Shown piece after piece: positions 47,009 through 55,722 of a stretch of 64,000 nucleotides of DNA. The stretch is taken from contig JALEKK010000038.1 in assembly GCA_022769005.1 (NCBI GenBank), forward strand, positions 41,511 to 105,510. The letters are read 5' to 3'. Origin of the DNA: Lachnospiraceae bacterium (lineage in GTDB: Bacteria > Bacillota > Clostridia > Lachnospirales > Lachnospiraceae). Under the pieces are notes generated by a model that was not told the DNA's origin, did no database searches, and saw nothing but the letters and a program-made list of their open reading frames with translations. Numbering within the stretch: position 1 is the first letter of the stretch; each line of letters begins with the position of its first letter. A program made the translations under genes and the position numbers.

Positions 47009-47120
47009 GTATATCTATATATTACATATTACGTCAGGCTGTTCGCCTGTTATATAATATTCGGAGTTTAAGTAACATTTGAAATTACAAAGTCAAAAAA
47101 TATATGTTCTTAAATGTTTA

Positions 47121-49352
47121 TTATGACATATATCCGCCTCTTTTTATGATTTTTAATCTGGCATCAGGCTCTTTTACTTCAGCTTCGGTAACTGAAACGC
47201 TGTCATTTAATTTTACGCATATTACGCCTGCCGCACCCTTTTTATTTACCGGAATGTCAGATAAATAAAAATTAATCCTCTTTTTATTGCTTCCCTTAAG
47301 GGTTACCGTTCTTGTATCTGTATCCGACATATTGTTTTTTCCGATATCAATAATACTTATAATACGATCACCCGGATTAAGTTTTGTGGATGCCGTCAAT
47401 TTTTTTGTAACCGAGAATTCGGATTTTTCAACTTTTTTTCCTAAGCCGTTTGATGTAATAAACAATAAAAGACCGTTGCCGTCGTTTTCAAGTTCTCTGT
47501 CTGTTGTTATATAGACCACATTTTCTTCTGCAGTGACAAGTTTGGATATATTGTCAATCGGAACGCCTTTTTCCTTAAGCTTTGTAAAAGGAATATCACT
47601 TACCGATACTTTGTGTAAATTGCCTTTATCCGTAAATATCAATAATGTATCCGTATTAAGACAGCTGTATACGAATTTATTTTCCGAAATTACCGTATCG
47701 GCATTTTTATCATATACAGTTCCGTCTATCATTCTTACATATCCCAGTCTGTCCATTAAAAAGTTCATTCGGACCGTAGGAATTTCTCTTACAGGCACTA
47801 TCGCTTCTTTTGCATCCGTTATTACGGTTTTTCTTTCATATCCGTATTCTTTCTTTATGTGCTCCAGATCTTTTTTTATAACTTTTATTATTTCCTTTGT
47901 ACTTGAAAGAATTTTCTCATATGATGCTATATCCTTAAGACATTTATTATATTCTTTATGCAGCTGCTCAAGTTCCAATCCTATAAGTCTGTACAATCTC
48001 ATTGAGAGGATCGCATCCGCCTGTTTCTCGGTAAATAAAAGCGTCTTGGCATTTTCCTTTGATTCTTCGGATTTAAAATTAATGTTATCGACTTTTCCGT
48101 ATATTAAGCATTGTTTGGCATCATCAAGTTTTTTTGAACCTCGCAGAATTTCAATAATTAAATCTATACAGTCTACTGCTTTAATCAATCCTTCTTTTAT
48201 TTCTTTATTGATGAGTTCTTTCTCGAGAAGAGTTGAATATTTTCTTTTATTAATATCAATCTGAAAATCAGTAAAATGTTTAAAAATATCTATCAATGAA
48301 AGGGTTTCCGGTCTTCCGTTTACCGTAGCGAGCATATTTACGCCGAATGTATCTTCAAGCTTTGTCTTTTTGTAAAGGAGGTTTGTAAGATAGTCTGTAT
48401 CAGCATTTTTTTTGAGTTCCAAAACTATTCTTATACCGTCTTTTGAAGATTCGTTTGAAATATCCGTAATCTCATTTGCCTGCTTACTGTCAATAAGAAG
48501 TGCCACATCGGACATGAACTTGGTAATATTATTACCAATCATGGTATATGGAATCTCGGTAATGACAAGCCTGTCTTTTTCTCTTCCCTTTCCTTTTTCA
48601 AATTGTATTTTACCGCGCAGTCGTATTTTGCCGGTTCCGGAATTATAAATATCATATAAATCCGATTTGTTAATTACTATGCCTCCTGTGGGAAAATCAG
48701 GACCTTGCAGGATATTTAATATGTCCGAGAGAGATACGGTGCCGTTTTTAATGATTGTATTGTCAAAATAATAAATAATCGCATCAATTACTTCATTAAG
48801 ATTATGAGTCGGAATGTTGGTAGCCATACCTACTGCTATTCCGTCGGCACCGTTTACAAGTATATTAGGTACTCTTACGGGGAGAACTTCCGGTTCGCTT
48901 TCGGTACCGTCAAAATTAGGGATAAAATCAATTACGTTTTTATCGAGATCTGTTAAAAAAACATCCTTTGTAAATTTTTTAAGCTTAGCTTCCGTATATC
49001 TCATTGCGGCAGCTCCGTCTCCCTCAATGGATCCGAAATTACCGTGACCGTCAACCAGCGCCATTCCCTTTTTAAAATCCTGACTGAGAACAACAAGGGT
49101 TTCATAAATTGAACTGTCGCCGTGAGGATGATACTTACCCATGGCATCGCCTACTATACGTGCGGATTTTCTGTGAGGTTTATCAAAGTTTAAACCCAGC
49201 TGATCCATGGCATAAAGAACTCTTCTTTGAACAGGTTTGAGCCCGTCTCTTATATCAGGCAATGCTCTGGCAGTAATAACACTCATGGAATAATCTATAT
49301 ATGATTTTTGCATAACATCAGAATATTCGGTTTTAATAATTTTTTCAGACAT
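47121..49352 (-). CDS. parC: Type IIA topoisomerase subunit A, ParC-like
   Basis: 743 residues. The catalytic tyrosine is Y119 in AAMRYTEA; the winged-helix segment ARIVGDAMGKYHPHGDS is complete, with S80 and E84 at the quinolone-determining positions (the sensitive-type residues). The C-terminal beta-pinwheel lacks the GyrA box needed for negative supercoiling and instead has IPFTKLKEKGVPIDNISKL, which resembles the equivalent ParC blade of Firmicutes. I therefore favour topoisomerase IV subunit A (decatenation) over gyrase; databases often label such proteins gyrase A. It follows the B subunit gene by 20 bp. Confidence 0.8.
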   Translation of the reverse strand: MSEKIIKTEYSDVMQKSYIDYSMSVITARALPDIRDGLKPVQRRVLYAMDQLGLNFDKPHRKSARIVGDAMGKYHPHGDSSIYETLVVLSQDFKKGMALVDGHGNFGSIEGDGAAAMRYTEAKLKKFTKDVFLTDLDKNVIDFIPNFDGTESEPEVLPVRVPNILVNGADGIAVGMATNIPTHNLNEVIDAIIYYFDNTIIKNGTVSLSDILNILQGPDFPTGGIVINKSDLYDIYNSGTGKIRLRGKIQFEKGKGREKDRLVITEIPYTMIGNNITKFMSDVALLIDSKQANEITDISNESSKDGIRIVLELKKNADTDYLTNLLYKKTKLEDTFGVNMLATVNGRPETLSLIDIFKHFTDFQIDINKRKYSTLLEKELINKEIKEGLIKAVDCIDLIIEILRGSKKLDDAKQCLIYGKVDNINFKSEESKENAKTLLFTEKQADAILSMRLYRLIGLELEQLHKEYNKCLKDIASYEKILSSTKEIIKVIKKDLEHIKKEYGYERKTVITDAKEAIVPVREIPTVRMNFLMDRLGYVRMIDGTVYDKNADTVISENKFVYSCLNTDTLLIFTDKGNLHKVSVSDIPFTKLKEKGVPIDNISKLVTAEENVVYITTDRELENDGNGLLLFITSNGLGKKVEKSEFSVTKKLTASTKLNPGDRIISIIDIGKNNMSDTDTRTVTLKGSNKKRINFYLSDIPVNKKGAAGVICVKLNDSVSVTEAEVKEPDARLKIIKRGGYMS

Positions 49353-49372
49353 AGTTTTCTCCTATTATGTGT

Positions 49373-51289
49373 TTATGCATCGATTTCCGCTTCTGAGGCA
49401 TGTTCTCTGATAAAGTTTCTTCTCGGAGGAACATCGCTGCCCATAAGCATTTCGGTAACTTCGTTTGCAAGGCGAATATCCTCTATTTCCACCTGTTTCA
49501 ATATTCTTGTTTCGGGATTAAGGGTTGTTTCCCACAATTGTTCAGGATCCATTTCTCCGAGTCCCTTGTATCTTTGTAAAGTAAATGATTTTCCTCTGTG
49601 TTTCTTTCTGTAATCTTCAAGCGCCTTATCGTCATACAGATATTCACCTTTTCCGTTCTTTTGAATAACCTTGTACAGCGGAGGAGTTGCAATATAAATA
49701 TGACCGTTTGTAATCAGTTCAGGCATGAATCTGTAGAAGAATGTTAAAAGTAAAGTATCTATATGAGCTCCGTCAACGTCTGCATCAGTCATGATAATGA
49801 TTTTATTATATCTTAGTTTGGTTATGTCAAAGTCATTTCCGTAACCTTCGGAGAAACCGCATCCGAAGGTTAAAATCATGGATTGAATCTCCGTATTGGC
49901 CAGTACCTTATCCATGGATGCCTTTTCAACATTAAGGATTTTGCCGCGAATCGGCAGAATTGCCTGAGTAGCTCTGTTACGGGCGGTTTTGGCAGAACCT
50001 CCGGCAGAATCTCCCTCTACTATAAATACTTCACATTCTTCCGGATTTTTACTTTCGCAATTGGCAAGTTTACCGTTGCTGTCAAATGAATACTTTGTTT
50101 TCTTTAAGACATTATTTTTTGCCTTTTCTTCAGCCTTTCTGATTTTAGCCGATGCAACGGCACATTCTATGACAGCTTTCAGTTCTTCCTGATGCTTGTC
50201 AAAATAGAGGGTTATTTCATCTCCCGTAATATTTGATACGGCAACTCCCGCATCCGGGTTGTCCAGCTTCGTTTTTGTCTGACCTTCAAACCTGGGAGCA
50301 GGATGCTTAACGGCAACAACTGCGGTCATTCCGTTTCGTACATCAAGACCGGTAAAGTTTGCGTCCTTATCCTTTAATATTCCGAGTTCCCGTGCATATT
50401 GATTTATAATGGTTGTAAATTTCTGTTTAAAACCCGTAATATGCGTTCCGCCCTCTTGTGTATAAATATTGTTGCAAAATCCGAAAATGTTCTCCTCGAA
50501 AACATTTACATATTGAAATGCTACTTCAACTTCAATTCCTTCGTAAACGTCTTTAAAGTGAATTATTGATGAAACTGCTTCTTTATTCTTATTGATGTCA
50601 GCGACATAACTTTCTATGCCTTTAGGCTCATGAAATATGATTCTCTCATTTCTTCCGAATCTTTTATCTTCAAAAATTATGGTTAAATCGGGGTTTAGGT
50701 ATGCGGTTTCATGCAGTCTTGACTTAACGGCATCTTCCTTAAAAACTGTTTTTTCAAATATTTCATCATCCGGTAAAAAAGAAACCTTTGTACCGGTATC
50801 TTTTTTTAAGCATTTACCTATTTGTTCAAGGGGGGACTTGGTTATACCCCTTTCAAATATCTGTCGGTAGATTATGCCGTCTCTCTTTACTGTAACAACA
50901 AGTTGTTTTGAGAGGGCATTTACAACGGCGGCGCCTACTCCGTGCAGACCTCCCGATATTTTATAACCGGAATTTTCAAACTTACCTCCGGCATGCAGCA
51001 TGGTAAATACAACTTCAACTGCCGGTATCCCGGCGGTTGGATGCATTTCGACGGGCACTCCCCTGCCGTTATCCTCAACGGTTACCGAACCGTCAGATTC
51101 AAGAGTAACTGTTATTTCTGAACAAAAACCTTCTAAATGCTCGTCAACTGCATTATCCACTATTTCATATATTAAATGATTAAGCCCCCTTATCCCTGTA
51201 CTTCCTATATACATTCCGGGTCTTTTTCGGACAGCTTCAAGGCCTTCCAATATGGAAATTTGTTCGGCGCTGTAATTATTATCTGACAT
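49373..51289 (-). CDS. parE: Type IIA topoisomerase subunit B, ParE-like
   Basis: 638 residues with a full GHKL ATPase (EIVDNAVDEHLEG, VEDNGRGVPVE, GGLHGVGAAVVNALS), transducer domain (QTKTKLDNPD) and Toprim domain (VEGDSAGGSAKTARNR, acidic TDADVDGAHI). The C-terminus ends MLMGSDVPPRRNFIREHA, shared by GyrB and ParE. Its identity as ParE rests mainly on the neighbouring ParC-like A subunit. ATP hydrolysis here drives strand passage. An AGGAGAGTATAT site precedes the ATG. The gene pair order B then A is usual. Confidence 0.8.
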   Translation of the reverse strand: MSDNNYSAEQISILEGLEAVRKRPGMYIGSTGIRGLNHLIYEIVDNAVDEHLEGFCSEITVTLESDGSVTVEDNGRGVPVEMHPTAGIPAVEVVFTMLHAGGKFENSGYKISGGLHGVGAAVVNALSKQLVVTVKRDGIIYRQIFERGITKSPLEQIGKCLKKDTGTKVSFLPDDEIFEKTVFKEDAVKSRLHETAYLNPDLTIIFEDKRFGRNERIIFHEPKGIESYVADINKNKEAVSSIIHFKDVYEGIEVEVAFQYVNVFEENIFGFCNNIYTQEGGTHITGFKQKFTTIINQYARELGILKDKDANFTGLDVRNGMTAVVAVKHPAPRFEGQTKTKLDNPDAGVAVSNITGDEITLYFDKHQEELKAVIECAVASAKIRKAEEKAKNNVLKKTKYSFDSNGKLANCESKNPEECEVFIVEGDSAGGSAKTARNRATQAILPIRGKILNVEKASMDKVLANTEIQSMILTFGCGFSEGYGNDFDITKLRYNKIIIMTDADVDGAHIDTLLLTFFYRFMPELITNGHIYIATPPLYKVIQKNGKGEYLYDDKALEDYRKKHRGKSFTLQRYKGLGEMDPEQLWETTLNPETRILKQVEIEDIRLANEVTEMLMGSDVPPRRNFIREHASEAEIDA

Positions 51290-51396
51290 ATACTCTCCTC
51301 TGATCCCTGTTTGTATTAATTAAACTTTTAAATCTTTATAAAATAGTATTTTTACGGAAATGATGTTAAAACCGTGTTTTATATTTTATTTACAAT

Positions 51397-51438
51397 AAAA
51401 AAGCAAAATAACAAATGTCTATTTGCTATTTCGCTTTT
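51397..51438 (-). terminator. Terminator after the PpiC-type foldase gene
   Basis: In the - strand, AAAAGCGAAATAGCAAA pairs with TTTGTTATTTTGCTTTT (one mismatch region bridged by wobble) and ends in T residues. Confidence 0.75.
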
Positions 51439-51447
51439 AAAATAAAT

Positions 51448-52449
51448 TTATTTCAAATACTGTTCATAAAAGCTTTCAAATCTTACCGGAAGCGAAGTTG
51501 CTCCGTTTACTGATTTTTTATTCCAAATACCGTTATTTACTTCGACATAAATATTATTTTCAAACTTTAAAAACTGATTTTCAAAGAATTCATTTTTACG
51601 CTGTTCTCTGAGTAAAACTAAATTGGCGTCGGTTTTAGCCTGTTCGTTATCGGATGAACATTTAATGATATAATATCTTCCTTTAGATTCAACAATGCCG
51701 CTTGTCTGACCTGAAGATAAGGCATATGCGGCATCTTCAAAAGCTTTATCAAACTGACCTCTTTTCATCTCGACTGTATAATCGGAATTACCGTTATACT
51801 CTAAGGCAACGTCGGAGAAATTTTTACCGGATGACAGCTTATTGCTTGCTTCTTCAATTTTCTCTTTTGAATCCGCTGTGATGTATTGAACGGAAATAAC
51901 TCTTGCTTCATCGGCGCTTACTTCATAATCGCTTTTTGAATATAATATATCCGCGGTTTCGTCAGCAATTGCATATTGTCTGAACAGTTCTTCAAGTTTC
52001 GTGACATCGGCTCCTATGGCCGTACGCTGTTCAGGAGTAAGAGCCTGATAATATGCATTGGCGGCTATGGCAATATCGTTATTTTTTAAATGTGAAAGGC
52101 TTATACCCTCTTTTTCGGCATAGACATTAAGAGTTGCAATTCTGGAGAGTCTGCTTTCAACATTTGATTTTAAATAATCGTCAATACTTGTATTACCGAT
52201 ATTCTTTGTAAAAAGATCGTCATTGGCTACCTGTTCATATAACGATTTTTCGTCTGACAGAAATATATTGGCGGCCATTTCAGAAATATTCTCATTATCG
52301 GCACGCATAACATTTCCGCTCGGAACTCCGAATGTAAAATATACGAAGTGACCGTTAAAAAATATTCCGTATACGGTAATTGCGGCAGCAACTATACCCA
52401 ATATAATAAATGATTTGTTTTTTTTGCTTTTTATAATTCTTTTTTTCAT
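51448..52449 (-). CDS. Membrane-anchored PpiC/parvulin-type peptidyl-prolyl isomerase (PrsA/SurA-like)
   Basis: 333 residues from ATG 52449, 4 bp after the HAD gene stop; an in-frame ATG 54 bp upstream would lie inside that gene. An N-terminal Lys-rich segment precedes one membrane helix (about 13-32), then a SurA-like helical N-domain and a parvulin domain around residues 185-275 (RVISVQYITADSKEKIEEA, FSDVALEYN, ...GRYYIIKC). Such proteins assist folding of exported proteins outside the membrane. There is no clear Shine-Dalgarno, so translation probably depends on coupling to the HAD gene. Lacks a lipobox, unlike PrsA. Confidence 0.78.
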   Translation of the reverse strand: MKKRIIKSKKNKSFIILGIVAAAITVYGIFFNGHFVYFTFGVPSGNVMRADNENISEMAANIFLSDEKSLYEQVANDDLFTKNIGNTSIDDYLKSNVESRLSRIATLNVYAEKEGISLSHLKNNDIAIAANAYYQALTPEQRTAIGADVTKLEELFRQYAIADETADILYSKSDYEVSADEARVISVQYITADSKEKIEEASNKLSSGKNFSDVALEYNGNSDYTVEMKRGQFDKAFEDAAYALSSGQTSGIVESKGRYYIIKCSSDNEQAKTDANLVLLREQRKNEFFENQFLKFENNIYVEVNNGIWNKKSVNGATSLPVRFESFYEQYLK

Positions 52450-52453
52450 ATTA

Positions 52454-53233
52454 TTACAGATTGTATATCTTTCTGATTGTTTCAGGAACATCAGAAACAA
52501 CAAACTTAGCGTGCTGCTTAACTAAATCATCTGCACTTTCCATGACAAATGAATTATCAACACTCTCAAACATTGAAATGTCATTAAAATTATCGCCGAA
52601 TGCAATCGCATCATAAGAACTGAGTCCGAAAAGTTTTAAAACAGATTTTAATGCAACGCCCTTACTGACTCCCGGATTCATAAAATCAAAAAAAATACTG
52701 CTCGACATGGTTGTATTAACATATTTTCTCCATGTCTCATCAATATTCATTTTATCTTCTTTTGTAAATCCGTCAAAGGAACATGCCGTAATCTTCAGGA
52801 CGTCTTCCGTAATCCCAAAGAAATCATCCGTAATTGTGGACGTATACAGTATTTTTTCATTACCTTTTCTGAAATGATCATAAAAGTTCTTTGATAAATA
52901 CACGGTATCCTTTGTAGAGATAATAGGTTCATACTTTTTATTTGATAAAATGTATTTGACAATGCCGTGAACCAATGATTTGTTCATGCAGCTTTCATGT
53001 ATTATCTCATTTTTGTAGGAAACATATGCACCGTTTTCGGCAATAAATACAATATTGTCGGCTACCGGTTCAAACAGCATTTTCAAACTTGCAAGCTGTC
53101 TGCCGCTTGCTGCAACAAATAAGACACCCTGAGCGTGCAGGGTGTTTATTAAATCAAAAAAGTCGTTATCTAATGTCTGTTTTCCGTCTTTTAGCAGTGT
53201 GCCGTCAATATCACTGGCAATCAGACGTTTCAA
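52454..53233 (-). CDS. HAD-superfamily hydrolase, Cof subfamily
   Basis: 259 residues. Motif I ASDIDGTLLKDG, motif II AASGR, motif III Lys in SKGVALKSVLK and motif IV FGDNFNDISMFE are all present, with a type IIB (Cof) cap between motifs II and III. Cof-type HADs dephosphorylate sugar phosphates, pyridoxal phosphate or FMN; the substrate cannot be told from sequence. Its start overlaps the leuA stop by 4 bp, and the PpiC gene follows 4 bp after it, so leuA, HAD and PpiC form one unit. Confidence 0.88.
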   Translation of the reverse strand: MKRLIASDIDGTLLKDGKQTLDNDFFDLINTLHAQGVLFVAASGRQLASLKMLFEPVADNIVFIAENGAYVSYKNEIIHESCMNKSLVHGIVKYILSNKKYEPIISTKDTVYLSKNFYDHFRKGNEKILYTSTITDDFFGITEDVLKITACSFDGFTKEDKMNIDETWRKYVNTTMSSSIFFDFMNPGVSKGVALKSVLKLFGLSSYDAIAFGDNFNDISMFESVDNSFVMESADDLVKQHAKFVVSDVPETIRKIYNL

Positions 53234-54906
53234 TTCTTGCCGTCTGTTATTGCTCTGTTAAATGCAGACTCTAATGCATCGATGGAAGCTCTCATAATAT
53301 CGGGATCCACGCCGGCTCCGAAATATGACTTACCGTTATTATCCGTAATACCTACATATGCTATGGCTGTGGAATCGGACCCCACTGTCATGGCATGTTC
53401 CTCATATGTTGTTACATCATAATCTAATCCAAAGTGAGCTTTAATAACGTTGCATACGGCATTGAGTCGTCCGTTTCCTCTTTGGGATTCTATTGTTTTA
53501 TTTCCGTTCTCAACAAATGTAACGCTTGCGGTAATCGTCTTATCGTCTTCCTGAATAAAATGTACTCCGTTAATTGAAAATGCATCATTATATTTAATAT
53601 ATCTTTTATCAAATATATCCTTAACTTCCTGATGAGAAAGTTCCTTATGTTCGATATCAGATACATTTTTAACGGCATATCCCAAGTCTTCACGCATTGT
53701 CTTAGGGATGTCAAGTCCGTAATTCTGTTCAAGAATATATGCAACACCGCCCTTTCCGGACTGGCTGTTTATTCTGATTACATCTGAATCGTATGTTCTT
53801 CCCACATCTTCCGGGTTGATAGGTAAATAAGGAACAGACCATTTTTCAGGTTCTTTTTCAGCTCTGTAGTGTAATCCCTTTGAAATGGCATCCTGATGCG
53901 AACCTGAGAATGCTGCAAAAACAAGCTGACCGCAATATGGCTGTCTCGGACTTACGGTCATTCTTGTAAGTCTCTCGTATTTCTCTGCAATGGATGTAAT
54001 ATCTGAGAAATCAAGTTCGGGATCAACACCGTGGGAATACATATTCATTGCAACCGTAATAATATCCGTATTACCGGTTCTTTCGCCGTTACCGAATAAA
54101 GTTCCCTCTATTCTGTCGGCTCCGGCAAGTAATCCGAGTTCCGCGCATGCAACGCCTGTTCCTCTGTCGTTATGAGGATGTAATGAAATAAGTACTCCGT
54201 CTCTGTTATGAATATATTTATGCATATATTCTACCTGCTGTGCGTATACATGAGGAAGAGACTCTTCAACCGTTGCAGGTAAGTTAAGAATACATTTCTT
54301 ATCAGGCGTAGGCTGCCATATGTCGATTACGGCATTACTTACTTCAAGAGCGTATTCAGGCTCGGTACCCGTAAAACTCTCGGGACTGTATTCAAACACA
54401 ATATTGCCTTTTTCGTTGGCTGCAAGTTCCTTGAGCATATGAGCGCCTTCCATGGCAATCTTTTTAATATCTTCCTTAGATTTCTTAAATACTTGTTCTC
54501 TTTGGTTTTTTGATACCGAATTATAAACATGAACAACGGCGTTCTTGGCACCTGAAATTGCCTCGAATGTCTTTTTGATAATATGTTCCCTTGCCTGTGT
54601 AAGAACCTGTACGGTTACATCGTCGGGAATCATGTTCTTTTCTATTAATGTGCGTAAGAATTCATATTCTGTCTCGGAGGCAGCCGGAAATCCTACTTCA
54701 ATATGTTTGAAACCGATTTTGAGAAGCATATTGAAGTACTCCAACTTTTCTTCCAAACTCATAGGTTCGATAAGAGCCTGATTACCGTCTCTTAGGTCAA
54801 CAGAACACCATATCGGAGCCTTTTCTATATACTCTTTTTTTACCCAGTCAATGCATTCGACCGGTGGCATAAAATAGCCTCTGCTATACTGCTTATGATC
54901 AAACAT
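53230..54906 (-). CDS. leuA: 2-isopropylmalate synthase
   Basis: 558 residues, the longer LeuA type. The catalytic TIM barrel opens with CSVDLRDGNQALIEPMS and contains HPHNDRGTGVACAELG (metal ligands) and GTLFGNGERTGN. A C-terminal regulatory LeuA-dimer domain (about 430-555) with GKSYFGAGVDPDIM provides leucine feedback inhibition in the family. The enzyme condenses acetyl-CoA with 2-oxoisovalerate in leucine synthesis. ACAGGAGGTAATTGGT gives a strong ribosome site. The upstream spacer holds a hairpin but no T-box or obvious leucine leader peptide. An Lrp-type regulator gene is directly upstream, a plausible controller. Confidence 0.95.
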   Translation of the reverse strand: MFDHKQYSRGYFMPPVECIDWVKKEYIEKAPIWCSVDLRDGNQALIEPMSLEEKLEYFNMLLKIGFKHIEVGFPAASETEYEFLRTLIEKNMIPDDVTVQVLTQAREHIIKKTFEAISGAKNAVVHVYNSVSKNQREQVFKKSKEDIKKIAMEGAHMLKELAANEKGNIVFEYSPESFTGTEPEYALEVSNAVIDIWQPTPDKKCILNLPATVEESLPHVYAQQVEYMHKYIHNRDGVLISLHPHNDRGTGVACAELGLLAGADRIEGTLFGNGERTGNTDIITVAMNMYSHGVDPELDFSDITSIAEKYERLTRMTVSPRQPYCGQLVFAAFSGSHQDAISKGLHYRAEKEPEKWSVPYLPINPEDVGRTYDSDVIRINSQSGKGGVAYILEQNYGLDIPKTMREDLGYAVKNVSDIEHKELSHQEVKDIFDKRYIKYNDAFSINGVHFIQEDDKTITASVTFVENGNKTIESQRGNGRLNAVCNVIKAHFGLDYDVTTYEEHAMTVGSDSTAIAYVGITDNNGKSYFGAGVDPDIMRASIDALESAFNRAITDGKN

Positions 54907-54951
54907 ACCAATTACCTCCTGTTAAAATTTCGCTCATTTATTAAAAATATA

Positions 54952-55031
54952 AGTCCGGCGAACGACATATATTGGCAATAGTTTAACTAAATAAACATAT
55001 ATTTGTCAATATTTAATGCGGTCACCGGACT
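54952..55031 (-). terminator. Hairpin between the Lrp-type gene and leuA
   Basis: AGTCCGG (54952-54958) and CCGGACT (55025-55031) close a loop that contains ATATTG/CAATAT and further AT-rich dyads. On the - strand it ends in TTATATTTTT, so it may terminate lrp or act as a leuA leader structure. Confidence 0.5.
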
Positions 55032-55045
55032 ATATACGGTCTTGA

Positions 55046-55519
55046 TTATTCTTCTTTTTTAGTACATTGATTAACTGTGTCGTTACTGTTGACATCAATT
55101 CCGCGAGGTTCCACCAGAGTGGAAAATACAATCTGTGTGGACGTTCTGCCGAATTGCTGGAGTTGTCCGATAAATATATCGAGATCCTCAGTACTCTTAA
55201 ACACTACCTTCAGAAGCATGGAATACACACCTGTTACGCAGTTACATTCAATAACCGACGGACATTTATTAATAAATTCGTAGAAATCCTGCTTTCTTAC
55301 GGGAGCAACTTCCACATTAATAAATGCCGTTATGTTGTATCCTAATTTTTTATAATCAACTTTTGCTTCATACTTGAGAATGATACCCTCTTCTTCAAGC
55401 CTTTCGATTCTTGCCGATACCGCCGGTGATGACAGAAAAACTTTTTCCGCCAGGTTCTTTAGGGGTAGTCGAGCATTGTCCTGCAAAAGTGTAACAAGTT
55501 TCTTATCTATACGATCCAT
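55046..55519 (-). CDS. Lrp/AsnC-family transcriptional regulator
   Basis: 157 residues: N-terminal HTH (LLQDNARLPLKNLAEKVFLSSPAVSARIERLEEEGII region) and C-terminal RAM ligand-binding domain (YNITAFINVEVAPV, VIECNCVTGVYSMLLKVVFKS). Members sense amino acids and act as global or local regulators. Located just upstream of leuA on the same strand, so control of branched-chain amino acid genes is a reasonable inference. The final 15 residues (NSNDTVNQCTKKEE) are a non-conserved tail. Confidence 0.9.
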   Translation of the reverse strand: MDRIDKKLVTLLQDNARLPLKNLAEKVFLSSPAVSARIERLEEEGIILKYEAKVDYKKLGYNITAFINVEVAPVRKQDFYEFINKCPSVIECNCVTGVYSMLLKVVFKSTEDLDIFIGQLQQFGRTSTQIVFSTLVEPRGIDVNSNDTVNQCTKKEE

Positions 55520-55722
55520 ACATAGCCTCCGTAATGTTCAATCAGCAGAGATTATAAGATTCCGCTTAAAAAGTCTGACTTATGGATTTATAATCTGAAC
55601 ACACTATTGATTAATAATATAATATCGTCTATATAATAATCTTTATTTAACAATGTTTCAAGTTGATTTTATATATGAATATTAATAATTTATGAATAAT
55701 TTTATAAATGTATAAATCGCGT

